15,257 nt of DNA, taken from JAGNLA01 sp964472265 (GTDB lineage: Bacteria > Caldisericota > Caldisericia > JAAYUI01). The stretch's first letter is position 1. The number at the start of each line of letters is the position of its first letter. The translations under genes were made by a program, and so were the position numbers. This document shows, piece after piece, positions 1 through 7,798 of the stretch. The notes beneath the pieces are model-generated. The model searched no databases. It saw only the letters and a program-made list of their open reading frames with translations, and was not told the origin of the DNA. The stretch is taken from positions 1-15,257 of the forward strand of contig CAYYJO010000050.1 of the NCBI GenBank assembly GCA_964472265.1, written 5' to 3'.

Positions 1-381
1 GAGATCACATGCTCTGTCCTCCAGCGAAAAGGGCATAAAGCCGAGGCTCTGCCAGTGACCTTGATTGCACCATACAACTCGGATTTTTTCGACCTCAAGG
101 CAAAATATGAACCAGGCGCAACCGATGAGACAACGCCTGCCCCAATCTCTGCTGAGTCCACAAAAAAAGCCCAGGCTCTGGCGGTGAAGGTTCACGAAAT
201 AATAGGCTGCGCAGGCGTGACCAGGACTGACATGTACCTGAATGCAGACGGATCGCTGAAAGTCCTCGAGATCAACACCCTCCCGGGGTTTACGGCCACA
301 TCAATTGTCCCTCATGCCGCACAGGTTGCAGGCATCAACATCGGTGAGCTTCTCGACATTCTTATCGAGGCGGCCATTTGA
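1..381 (+). CDS. ddl: D-alanine--D-alanine ligase, C-terminal part (5' end outside window)
   Basis: This is the last 126 residues of a D-Ala--D-Ala ligase, the cytoplasmic ATP-grasp enzyme that joins two D-alanines for the peptidoglycan pentapeptide. The frame is open from base 1, so the start lies upstream; the GTG at 55 is internal. Visible family features are the stretch FFDLKAKYEPGATDE, the motif CAGVTRTDMY and the metal-binding LEINTLPGFTATS. By comparison with E. coli DdlB, the Mg ligands should be the Asp encoded at 229-231, the Glu at 268-270 and the Asn at 274-276, and all three are present. The gene ends in TGA and the next ATG follows after one base, so it appears to be the first visible gene of a four-gene cluster. 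The family call is secure; the ddlA/ddlB type cannot be told. Confidence 0.95.
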   Translation, partial: EITCSVLQRKGHKAEALPVTLIAPYNSDFFDLKAKYEPGATDETTPAPISAESTKKAQALAVKVHEIIGCAGVTRTDMYLNADGSLKVLEINTLPGFTATSIVPHAAQVAGINIGELLDILIEAAI

Positions 382-382
382 C

Positions 383-1540
383 ATGAAAAAGTTTGTTTGC
401 AAGATAATTTTTGGGGTATTCTTTTTGGCCGTTCTGTTCATGTTTCTTGGTTCCGCACACCAACGGGGATTGATAGTCAGAACAATCAACATTCTCGACG
501 GTTCATTGGTGCCAGCTGACGTTCACCTGATCGCACAAAACCACAACGACACCCTCCACTCTCCCGGGGTTTGTGAAACCCAGACGACAGAGATTGCCCT
601 GAAAGTAAGGGTCGAGTCAAAAGAGTTTGAAGCAGTCGAGTTTGATTTCGCCTCAGACGGTACAGCCTTCTCAACCCTTACGGTTGCAATGACGCCAAAA
701 ACAGGCATTTACGGTGTTGTAAGGCACGGCGTTTCAGACACTCCGATCCCAAACGTAAAGGTTGTCATTGAGCACGACGGGAAAACCCACGAGACAACAA
801 CAAATGAAAACGGTGAGTACGAAATTGTCGCTCCAATGGGGTTTTACAAGCTGCAAACCATTTCAGATGTCTATGACACCTATGAATCCTCCTACATGCT
901 TTCTCCGGGTGAGATGATTTCAGAGCTGATCAACCTCATCCCGAAAGACAAAACAAAAGTTTCATTCTCAGACTACAAGTCATACAATTTTGAGGGCAGG
1001 CGTCTTGGTCATGTTGCCGGTTACTCGCAGGGCATACATGCAATCATCAAAAAGAATACCGACGGCACCTACCGAATCTGGCAGGATTACGGCGCAGTGG
1101 ACACAAAGGGAACCTGCACAATTGTTGGCAACAAGGAAAAAACCTGGTACATTGAAAACGGTGTAAAAACAGAACTCCCGCACGAAGCCATCTATGCAAA
1201 CGAAATTCTGATCAAATCAAACGAACAGTTCATGGATCTCCTAAACAGCCTCAGGTCACAGTCAGGTGTAAAAATTACAACACTCGGGGTTGAGGCGATC
1301 AACGGTGTGGACTGCGACAAGATCAGGGTTGTCAGGGACTCGAAGGCAACGTGGGTCGGTTTCTACGACTGCGACATCACCTTCTGGGTCATGAAGCATG
1401 GAAAGCTTGCAGGCATGCCAACTTTCATGAAAGGCAAAGTGTCTGGTCGCGACGAACACCATTTCTATTTTGAACTGGATGTTGAATATTCCATAACCGA
1501 CGTGGGATCGGAATTCCCGATTCAGGAGCTTCCAAAATGA
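383..1540 (+). CDS. exported protein with carboxypeptidase-regulatory-like domain and possible LolA-like C-terminal half
   Basis: The 385-residue product has a basic N-terminus (MKKFVCK) and a hydrophobic segment at about residues 7-23, so it is probably exported or anchored by an uncleaved signal. There is no lipobox cysteine. Residues 30-105 look like a beta-rich module. Residues 107-185 resemble a carboxypeptidase regulatory-like (transthyretin-fold) domain, with the pattern GVVRHGV..TPIPNVKVVIE..G...TTTNENGEY. Residues 207-385, including GVEAINGVDCDKIRV and a run of beta strands, recall the LolA / lipoprotein-sorting fold; this part is inference. ATG 383 is chosen because it begins the signal-like segment. 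An upstream in-frame start at 305 would lie inside ddl. The only Shine-Dalgarno candidate is GAGG at 367-370, which is far away, so translation probably depends on coupling to ddl. No specific function is recognised. Confidence 0.8.
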   Translation: MKKFVCKIIFGVFFLAVLFMFLGSAHQRGLIVRTINILDGSLVPADVHLIAQNHNDTLHSPGVCETQTTEIALKVRVESKEFEAVEFDFASDGTAFSTLTVAMTPKTGIYGVVRHGVSDTPIPNVKVVIEHDGKTHETTTNENGEYEIVAPMGFYKLQTISDVYDTYESSYMLSPGEMISELINLIPKDKTKVSFSDYKSYNFEGRRLGHVAGYSQGIHAIIKKNTDGTYRIWQDYGAVDTKGTCTIVGNKEKTWYIENGVKTELPHEAIYANEILIKSNEQFMDLLNSLRSQSGVKITTLGVEAINGVDCDKIRVVRDSKATWVGFYDCDITFWVMKHGKLAGMPTFMKGKVSGRDEHHFYFELDVEYSITDVGSEFPIQELPK

Positions 1541-2193
1541 TGAAGAAATTGCTTCTTGTTGCTCTGATGCTGGCGTTTCTCCCAACAGCAAACGCCCAGA
1601 TCATATTCAGGCTTGGTTCAACAAAAACAAACATCGACGGCATGAACATGATTCTACCCGAGGCCGTGCACATTAAAAACGGCGTCGGCATGGCTCCTGT
1701 CAGGCTTCTGCTCATGGAAGCAGGGAAAACCCTGTTCCCGCTCTCGGCTAAAACCGACAGCGCCACCTATCCTGAGGGTATCGACAGAAATGAGATAAAG
1801 ACGGCATTTGACAGGTTTGAAAAACCATGCCTGATCATAAACCCTGACGGAACTTACTTTGGCACGATTGGAATCGAGTCAAACCTTGTAAAAATAGGTG
1901 AAAATTTCTCAGAGCTCCCCCAGAAAACGTACATCCTCGAAGGCGTTTATTTTGCTCCGATGCGTGAGATGTGCAGGCATCTGGGATTGGTCATCTGGAC
2001 AAAAGACGGCAGTTTCTATATCTCAAAGGCAATCGAGGAAAAACCACCTCAAAAATGGACAGACTGGCTTTTGGATCGAATCAGTCTTGAAACCCTGCTT
2101 CTGATATGCTTTGGAACGGTTATATTTTTCATCATCCTGTTCTTCATCCTCACACCTCTGAGGAGATCGAAGGCAAACCGTGATCAGGCTTGA
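1537..2193 (+). CDS. membrane-anchored copper-amine-oxidase-like stalk protein
   Basis: The 218-residue product has a signal peptide (residues 1-20, ending TANA), an extracytoplasmic domain, and one C-terminal membrane helix (about 184-206) followed by a short basic tail (RRSKANR). This predicts a protein facing outward with its tail in the cytoplasm. The external part carries two degenerate segments of the copper amine oxidase N-terminal (stalk) family: GVGMAPVRLLLMEAG at 49-63 and GVYFAPMREMCRHLGLVIW at 136-154. Members of this family are usually structural surface domains rather than oxidases, and no catalytic domain is present. The ATG overlaps the previous TGA (ATGA), and AGGAG at 1524-1528 lies 8 nt upstream, which supports this start over ATG 1540. 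The 3' end overlaps the next gene by 14 nt. The partner or role is unknown. Confidence 0.8.
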   Translation: MMKKLLLVALMLAFLPTANAQIIFRLGSTKTNIDGMNMILPEAVHIKNGVGMAPVRLLLMEAGKTLFPLSAKTDSATYPEGIDRNEIKTAFDRFEKPCLIINPDGTYFGTIGIESNLVKIGENFSELPQKTYILEGVYFAPMREMCRHLGLVIWTKDGSFYISKAIEEKPPQKWTDWLLDRISLETLLLICFGTVIFFIILFFILTPLRRSKANRDQA

Positions 2194-3778
2194 ATACTAC
2201 GGCGGACAGAATGAAATCGGCGGGAACAAAATCCTGCTCTCAAACGACGACACGAGACTGTTTCTTGACTTCGGTTCATCTTTCACAGTTGAAGGGGCAT
2301 ATTTCGATGTGCCGTTCCTTCAGCCATCAAACCTTGAAGACCTCCTCTGGGTCGGGGCTGTTCCTGCCATGGAAGGCCTCTACAGAAACCGCGGGTTGAA
2401 GTGCCAGTACGATGACTTCGGTTTCTGCGGAACAACAGGCGAACAGGAGAAAAGATCGATAAATGCTGTACTTATTTCGCATGCCCACATGGATCACATC
2501 GGCTACCTCGGCCTTCTCCGACCAGACATAAAGCTGTACGGTTCGAGCGTTTCAAAAACTTTCCTTGCCCAGAAGCGTGAAATCTGGGAAGACTTCAAAC
2601 TGAAATACGACGACACCTCGTTTCTTGAACTCTCTGAGGGTCAGGATTTCGAAATTGGATCGGCAAAAATCAAACACATCGGCGTAGACCACTCAATTCC
2701 AGGCGCTTCTGCATTCATCATCGAAATGGACGGTTTGAAAATCGGCTACTCAGGTGACCTGAGGCTTCACGGCAGAAAACCCGAGCTCACCGAAAACTTC
2801 ATGAGGATAGCAGCCGACTCAAACCTCGACTATCTGCTTTGTGAAGGAACGAGAATCAGCGGTTCCCACGGCCACAAAAGCAAAGACGGCGAGGACGAGG
2901 AAGAGGTCGAGTCAAGATCATGCAAGTCTGAGGCTGAAGTGGCGGCAAGGCTTGAAAAATACATTGATGAAGCCCAAGGAGTCGTTGTTTATGACTCTTC
3001 ACCGGCCGACATGGACAGGATGGAGATGGTCATCGAGATAGCCAGGGCAAAGGGCAGACATGTGCTCATCGACAGCAGGAAAGCCTGGATCACCCACGGT
3101 CTCAATGAATACCTCAACCATTATCCGGCACTCAAAGGTTTTTCCGGTTGCTCCCTCCTGCTTTCAAGATCAAAATCAAAGGTCAAACCCGAAGGGATTC
3201 CTGATCCAAAGCGTTACAAGGACAACCCCCAAAGATACAACACCATATTGGCAGTAAAAGAGGCCTACGAATATTTCCCGCAAATCTACATTGAAAACCG
3301 CGACGAGAGGAATGCCTGGGAAAGGGGAATAATCGAACATTTTGACAACCTTGCCCCTCAGGGATTCCCAAGGGTTTTTTGGGGGCCGGACCTCAGAAAA
3401 GCCATCAAGGATGACCCGAAGAAATTCCTCATCTATACAAGCAGCGGAGCAAACACTCTCATGCACCTCGGGTTTGGTCTGAAAGGAACCTACGTCTACG
3501 GCAAGGCTGAACCGTTCAGCGAGGAGATGGAAATTTCGTTTAAAAAGTTGGTCAGGTGGGTCAATCTCAACAACATGAAGTTTGAATTTGCACATGCTTC
3601 AGGTCACGCAAGTTTTGAGCATCTGGACAGGATCGTAAACACAATCAAGCCAAAGCACCTGCTCCCTATCCACACGACAAACGCTGAGTTGTTCAGGCAG
3701 TTCTACGGCAATGTGGGGATATATAAAAATTTTACAAAATTGCACTTAAAAAAAGATTCACCAGTCGAGTTGTTATAA
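2180..3778 (+). CDS. RNase J-like MBL-fold / beta-CASP metallohydrolase
   Basis: The 532-residue cytoplasmic protein has no signal peptide. Its metallo-beta-lactamase motifs are complete: SHAHMDH at residues 100-106 (H101, H103, D105, H106), H171 in VDHSIPGA and D193 in SGDLRLHG. CEGTR (E222), HASGHA (H472, H476) and LPIHTT (H498) match the beta-CASP/RNase J motifs, so a nuclease acting on RNA is the best guess. It is close in length to RNase J, but the N-terminus (GGQNEIGGNKILL) and insertions at about 60-92 and an acidic one at 234-245 set it apart from canonical RNase J. The GTG start has GAAGG 6 nt upstream and overlaps the preceding gene by 14 nt, which suggests coupling. No terminator is visible after the stop, whose TAA lies inside the next promoter. 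The exact substrate is unknown. Confidence 0.88.
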   Translation: MIRLEYYGGQNEIGGNKILLSNDDTRLFLDFGSSFTVEGAYFDVPFLQPSNLEDLLWVGAVPAMEGLYRNRGLKCQYDDFGFCGTTGEQEKRSINAVLISHAHMDHIGYLGLLRPDIKLYGSSVSKTFLAQKREIWEDFKLKYDDTSFLELSEGQDFEIGSAKIKHIGVDHSIPGASAFIIEMDGLKIGYSGDLRLHGRKPELTENFMRIAADSNLDYLLCEGTRISGSHGHKSKDGEDEEEVESRSCKSEAEVAARLEKYIDEAQGVVVYDSSPADMDRMEMVIEIARAKGRHVLIDSRKAWITHGLNEYLNHYPALKGFSGCSLLLSRSKSKVKPEGIPDPKRYKDNPQRYNTILAVKEAYEYFPQIYIENRDERNAWERGIIEHFDNLAPQGFPRVFWGPDLRKAIKDDPKKFLIYTSSGANTLMHLGFGLKGTYVYGKAEPFSEEMEISFKKLVRWVNLNNMKFEFAHASGHASFEHLDRIVNTIKPKHLLPIHTTNAELFRQFYGNVGIYKNFTKLHLKKDSPVELL

Positions 3779-3779
3779 T
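3771..3779 (+). promoter_or_regulatory. extended -10 promoter for the first M6 protease
   Basis: TGTTATAAT is a perfect extended -10 element (TGnTATAAT), with transcription expected to start near 3786. No good -35 box is seen at 16-18 nt upstream, which is typical of extended -10 promoters. It overlaps the last two codons and stop of the MBL-fold hydrolase gene. The likely 5' leader (about 3786-3837) contains a weak inverted repeat at 3795-3806 (GGTT/AACC). Confidence 0.6.
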
Positions 3780-3837
3780 TCGAGCTTTACCGATGGTTAA
3801 CTAACCGGATTGTAAATTGGAGCACAATATTTTCCAA

Positions 3838-5586
3838 ATGAGAAAACTAGTTTTGTTGACCATAAGCGTTGCTATTGCCTGCTGTTGTTTGCCGTTTGGT
3901 AGCTTCCGAATCGAAGCCAAGAAATCTCTTGACAAGATGACTTTGCAGGATTTAAAGGAGCTCGTCCTCAATAAGGAAATCGACAGATACACTGACTCAA
4001 TCAACTCTAAAAGAAGTCCAGTATCAGGTGTTGGCGTAAAAAAAGTTCTTGTATTGCCTTGTTATTTTCAGGATGTCAACTATACGTACATCAAGGAGTC
4101 TCTCCAGGAAAAATTTATAAGAGGCAAAGAAAAAAGCCTCTCGAATTATTACTGGGACGCATCTGGAAATCAGATGGATGTTCAGTTTGGGTCAAAAGGA
4201 ATCCCTGATTGGATGAAGATGCCAAAGCCTTATTCCGAATATCAGACTATGGAGGAACTCGTTCGGGATGGTTTGCACGAAGCAGAAAAACGCGGGTGGA
4301 ATCTTGGTGAGTACGATATCGACGGCAACGGTCAGCCAGATTTGGTAATTTTTGTATGGGCTGGCAACTCCTGGACGGTCGGCGGACAGATGCCGGGAGA
4401 TTTCACATGGTATCCAGAAAACTACGGCAGATACATCTCAATCGGCGAGGATGTCCGAATGGGATTTCCCATGATCACAATCATTCATGAATTTGCCCAC
4501 GCTGAAATTCCTCTCTGGGATATGTATGACTACAGCTACACTTCATCACCGATAGGTGGATGGGATCTCATGGCCGATGGCGTCTGGTCAGGATTTTGCG
4601 GTTTAACGGCATACCACAGATGGAAATCAGGGTGGATTGAGCCAATCACCATCACGGAGCCAGGTACATATTATGTAGATGACCTAAACGGCACAGGGCC
4701 AAACAAAATGTTCAAGATTCCAATCCCCGGCTCAGAGACTGAATGGCTTTGCATCGAAAATCGTTCCAGGAGAGGGTGTGATGGTTACTTCCAAGGAGCT
4801 CCCGAATCAGGTTTTGTCATCTACCATGTGGACGACAAGCGGGAGTACAAACACATGTTTAACACCCTTGGCGAAATTGACGGCATCAACTGGAGGACAC
4901 ACGGCATAATGGTGCTCGACCCATCAGGCTCAACCCTTCACACTGGAGCTGTTTACGGTGCAGATCTTGGCAGGACAAAAATCTCGCCATTGACTACACC
5001 CAACACCCTCCCATACAGAAAAACCGACAGCGACAAATCGGTATATGTAACCGAAATCTCGGCTCGTGGTTCAAGAATGTCTTTCAAGGTTGAATTCCTT
5101 GCGCCATTAAAGCCAATTGTGTCTGTTGAGCAGCAGATTTTCTTTGGAAAGATCATCACAGGCAAATCAATAACAAAAGAAGTTAACTTTAAAAACACGG
5201 GCGTTGGCAAACTCTTCATTCAAATGAAGCCATCAGAAAAATTCATCCAGCTTGACCGATCAAATTTCATAGGTAATGATGAAATTATCTACGTTACGGT
5301 CGACACAAAAGACCTGAAAATAGGCAAATACACTGCAAAGATAAACTATTCCAACCAATCGTCGGACGCCTATGGCTACATCGAATGCGTATTCGAAGTC
5401 GTGCCAATCGAAGGCGATCTCAACGCTGACGGTATTGTTGAAAAATCAGAGATTGATGAAATCATGAAATACTACGGCCTCTCCGGTGAGGACGACGGTT
5501 TCAACAGCGCCTGTGATTTCAACTCTGACGGCAAAATCGATATCCTTGATGTCATGCTTGCCGCCAAGAACTTCAAAAGCCAGTAG
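3838..5586 (+). CDS. secreted M6-like metalloprotease with C-terminal dockerin-like module (copy 1)
   Basis: The product is 582 residues if started at ATG 3838. A signal peptide (MRKLVLLTISVAIACCCLP) leads into an M6 (immune inhibitor A-like) catalytic domain. Zinc-site motif HEFAHAEIPLWDMYD gives H217, E218, H221 and D228; GGWDLMADG and YHRWKSGWI follow as in M6 proteins. The protein should be an extracellular zinc endopeptidase. Residues of about 420-520 form a beta-sandwich. The C-terminal 55 residues hold two calcium-binding loops, DLNADGIVEKSE and DFNSDGKIDILD, as in type I dockerins. An in-frame TTG at 3817 and an ATT at 3829 (6 nt after GGAG 3819-3822) are alternative starts; ATG 3838 sits right before the signal peptide but has no well-spaced Shine-Dalgarno. 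A close paralogue lies immediately downstream. Confidence 0.9.
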   Translation: MRKLVLLTISVAIACCCLPFGSFRIEAKKSLDKMTLQDLKELVLNKEIDRYTDSINSKRSPVSGVGVKKVLVLPCYFQDVNYTYIKESLQEKFIRGKEKSLSNYYWDASGNQMDVQFGSKGIPDWMKMPKPYSEYQTMEELVRDGLHEAEKRGWNLGEYDIDGNGQPDLVIFVWAGNSWTVGGQMPGDFTWYPENYGRYISIGEDVRMGFPMITIIHEFAHAEIPLWDMYDYSYTSSPIGGWDLMADGVWSGFCGLTAYHRWKSGWIEPITITEPGTYYVDDLNGTGPNKMFKIPIPGSETEWLCIENRSRRGCDGYFQGAPESGFVIYHVDDKREYKHMFNTLGEIDGINWRTHGIMVLDPSGSTLHTGAVYGADLGRTKISPLTTPNTLPYRKTDSDKSVYVTEISARGSRMSFKVEFLAPLKPIVSVEQQIFFGKIITGKSITKEVNFKNTGVGKLFIQMKPSEKFIQLDRSNFIGNDEIIYVTVDTKDLKIGKYTAKINYSNQSSDAYGYIECVFEVVPIEGDLNADGIVEKSEIDEIMKYYGLSGEDDGFNSACDFNSDGKIDILDVMLAAKNFKSQ

Positions 5587-5603
5587 TCTAAATTTTGCCT
5601 GTC

Positions 5604-5633
5604 AACCCGCCATCTTATATGGCGGGTTTTTTG
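5604..5633 (+). terminator. rho-independent terminator after first M6 protease
   Basis: A 10-bp stem (AACCCGCCAT at 5604-5613 with ATGGCGGGTT at 5619-5628) has a 5-nt loop, and its 3' arm runs into six T residues (5627-5632). It lies 18 nt after the stop codon and separates transcription of the two tandem protease genes. Confidence 0.92.
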
Positions 5634-5651
5634 TTTCATGCAGTTTTGGAT

Positions 5652-5679
5652 TTGATCTGCAAAACGGTAATGATATAAT
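5652..5679 (+). promoter_or_regulatory. promoter for the second M6 protease
   Basis: TTGATC (5652-5657) and TATAAT (5674-5679) are spaced by 16 nt, with the extended TGA triplet before the -10. Transcription should begin near 5685-5686. That leaves a leader of only about 11 nt before ATG 5697, with GGAG (5687-5690) almost at the 5' end of the mRNA. Confidence 0.7.
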
Positions 5680-5696
5680 GCATTGTGGAGAATGGC

Positions 5697-7460
5697 ATGA
5701 AAAAGCTACAAGTTGCAGTATTGATTATTACGCTGGTTCTGAACGCGTCCGTGACAGCCAAATCAAGCATGACAATAAAGGAAGTTTTCCGGGAAAATAT
5801 CTCAATGACAGTAAATGTAGACAAAAATGGCCACATCCCTTACCGTTGCTCGGGCAATTCCGGAATGCCATGGCAAAGCGGTTCCGGAACAAAGAAAATT
5901 CTTGTCCTCCTTCTCGAGTTTCCTGACGAAATCCACAGAATCGAAAGAAAGACAGTAGAGAATTACTTCTACTCTGACAGCGTGGCAAGTGTCAGAAGTT
6001 ATTACAGCGAAGTTTCAAACGGCACTCTCAAGGTTGATCTTGGAAAGAACGGTGTCCCTGAATGGATGATGTACAAGAAGCCATATGAACAGTACATCAA
6101 GGAAAACGACTACGATTATGACTCGGTTTGCCATGCCGTGTCGCGGGACGCCATGAAGATGGCCGAGGAAAAGGGCATCGACCTTGCAGAGTACGACAGC
6201 GACAAAAACAAAATACCGGACATTGTCCTTTATTTCTTTGCAGGTGACTCGGCAAGGGTCGGCGGAATAATGCCAGGTGCTTTCACGATCACAACAAGAC
6301 TTGGAACAGAGGTGATGATTTCAGAAGACGTCTCCAGCAGGAGCAACAACACCCCCTCAATCATTCACGAGTTTGCCCATGCAATGATTCCAGTTTGGGA
6401 TCTATATGATTACATGAAAATATCTGATCCGATCCAGGATTGGGATATCATGGACGGTTCGTCAGAAGGCCGTTGCGGAATGAGCGCATACACAAGATGG
6501 AAAGCCGGATGGATTGACCTCAAATGGATAGACCAGCCAGGCGAATATGAAATCGACAACCTTAACGGCAAGGGTGCAAACAAGGCATACGGTGTAAAGA
6601 TCCCGGGTTCCGACAGGGAATGGCTGCTTATTGAAAACAGACAGAAGAGCGGGGTCGACAATATTTTTTCAGGTCCACCCGGGCAAGGCATAGTCACATA
6701 TCTTGTAGATGACAAAAGACCTTACGAACACGGCTTCAACACCTTGGGGATCGGTTTCCGCACTCATGGAATAATTTTCCTGAAACTTCTCAATGAGACT
6801 TCAAGCCTGACGCCTGACACAACTCCGAGTTCGCTTCCATATGTCAAAACAGACAGGCTCCCGCCAAACATTGCGATCAGGAACGTGTCCAGGGGCGGAG
6901 AGGTGATGAAGTTCACACTCTCCTATGACCGTCCCAAGCTGCCGGTTGTGTCGGTTTCAAACAAGATATTCATTGGCAAAGTCGTAAAAAATACCAGCAG
7001 GACATTTGAAATCCCCTTTGTAAACATCGGCACTGGAACACTGCATGTCATCATGACTACGAGAGATTCCTGGCTGACGCTGGACAGGACGAGTTTCATT
7101 GGCAATGAGGAGACTGTCCTTGGCACAATCAACGCCGAAGGACTGAAGCTCGGAAAAACCTATGGCCTTGTCACATACAACAACAAGTCGTCCGAAACCG
7201 GTGGCTTCATAAACCTCGAGTTTGAAGTGACCCCCATCAGTGGAGACCTTGATGCAAATGGCTATGTTGATTCAAAGGATTTTATGGCATTTATGAAGCT
7301 ATATGGCAAGAAGATCGAGGATCCGGGTTACAAGCCTGAAGCTGACTTCAACTCGGATGGCTCAATCGATTTCACCGATCTTGTCATGCTTGCAAAAAAC
7401 TACAAGCTGCCAAATAAAAAAACCGCCCTTCTTTCAAAGGGCGGTTGCGGTTTTGATTGA
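5697..7460 (+). CDS. secreted M6-like metalloprotease with C-terminal dockerin-like module (copy 2)
   Basis: This 587-residue paralogue has the same layout as the upstream gene: a signal peptide (MKKLQVAVLIITLVLNASVTA), an M6-type N-terminal block (KKILVLLLEFPDE, SVRSYYSEVSNG), the zinc motif HEFAHAMIPVWDLYD (H224, E225, H228, D235) and a WDIMDG turn. A beta-sandwich with SWLTLDRTSFIGNEE follows, then paired dockerin-like loops DLDANGYVDSKD and DFNSDGSIDFTD. It is predicted to be an extracellular zinc protease. ATG 5697 is preferred because GGAG lies 6 nt upstream and the signal peptide starts there; GTG 5685 is in frame but falls about at the transcription start. The last 15 residues have no counterpart in copy 1 and are encoded partly by the terminator hairpin of the convergent gene. 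The gene ends 3 bases from the DUF4389 gene on the other strand. Confidence 0.9.
   Translation: MKKLQVAVLIITLVLNASVTAKSSMTIKEVFRENISMTVNVDKNGHIPYRCSGNSGMPWQSGSGTKKILVLLLEFPDEIHRIERKTVENYFYSDSVASVRSYYSEVSNGTLKVDLGKNGVPEWMMYKKPYEQYIKENDYDYDSVCHAVSRDAMKMAEEKGIDLAEYDSDKNKIPDIVLYFFAGDSARVGGIMPGAFTITTRLGTEVMISEDVSSRSNNTPSIIHEFAHAMIPVWDLYDYMKISDPIQDWDIMDGSSEGRCGMSAYTRWKAGWIDLKWIDQPGEYEIDNLNGKGANKAYGVKIPGSDREWLLIENRQKSGVDNIFSGPPGQGIVTYLVDDKRPYEHGFNTLGIGFRTHGIIFLKLLNETSSLTPDTTPSSLPYVKTDRLPPNIAIRNVSRGGEVMKFTLSYDRPKLPVVSVSNKIFIGKVVKNTSRTFEIPFVNIGTGTLHVIMTTRDSWLTLDRTSFIGNEETVLGTINAEGLKLGKTYGLVTYNNKSSETGGFINLEFEVTPISGDLDANGYVDSKDFMAFMKLYGKKIEDPGYKPEADFNSDGSIDFTDLVMLAKNYKLPNKKTALLSKGGCGFD
7414..7446 (-). 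terminator. terminator of the DUF4389 gene, inside the 3' end of the second protease gene
   Basis: A perfect 10-bp stem (AACCGCCCTT at 7421-7430, AAGGGCGGTT at 7437-7446) has a 6-nt loop. On the minus strand it is followed by an unbroken T run, so it is a strong terminator for the convergent DUF4389 gene. On the plus strand the following sequence (GCGGTTTTGATTG) is only weakly T-rich, but the stem may also stop protease transcripts. Confidence 0.85.
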
Positions 7461-7463
7461 AAC

Positions 7464-7766
7464 TTATTCCTGGCCTGTGAACGGAGGATACTTGTCGGTG
7501 AGCATGCCCATGTAGGCATTGACTCTCCACTGCCACCTGTACATGCCGACAACAAACTTGAACATGTTTTCTGGATACTTGCCTGTGAACAGGATGATCC
7601 AGAATGCGATGAAGTTGATGAAGCTCGCTGCTATCATGTAGAAGAACAGGCAGAACATGTGTGGAATTAAGCAGTAAATCTGTCCAAAGAATGCCCTCAG
7701 GAGCAGTGTGCCCCTTGACCACTCGCCCTGATATGCCACGTCGAGTTTTGCTGGATGATCAACCAT
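7464..7766 (-). CDS. small DUF4389-family membrane protein
   Basis: The 100-residue product has two hydrophobic segments (about residues 23-35 and 38-60) framed by WSRGTLLLRAF and by KYPENMFKFVVGMYRWQWRV. This pattern is typical of DUF4389, a family of membrane proteins of unknown function. The start is set by a strong AGGAGGT (7773-7779) 6 nt before ATG 7766; the longer reading from 7808 would skip this site. The gene is convergent with the second protease gene and divergent from the aminopeptidase gene. It has its own promoter and terminator, so it is probably monocistronic. No function can be inferred from the neighbours. Confidence 0.85.
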   Translation of the reverse strand: MVDHPAKLDVAYQGEWSRGTLLLRAFFGQIYCLIPHMFCLFFYMIAASFINFIAFWIILFTGKYPENMFKFVVGMYRWQWRVNAYMGMLTDKYPPFTGQE

Positions 7767-7798
7767 TATAATACCTCCTGAATTTTTTTGATAATTAA

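Noticed and set aside
305..382. Upstream extension of the exported protein starting at 305
   Set aside because: It overlaps the conserved end of ddl. ATG 383 directly begins a typical signal segment.
3176..3595. 139-codon minus-strand frame
   Set aside because: It is antisense to the MBL-fold hydrolase gene, has no recognisable motif and has no ribosome-binding site.
3790..3808. Terminator after the MBL-fold hydrolase gene
   Set aside because: The inverted repeat is short and bulged and has no T run. It probably lies in the leader of the next gene.
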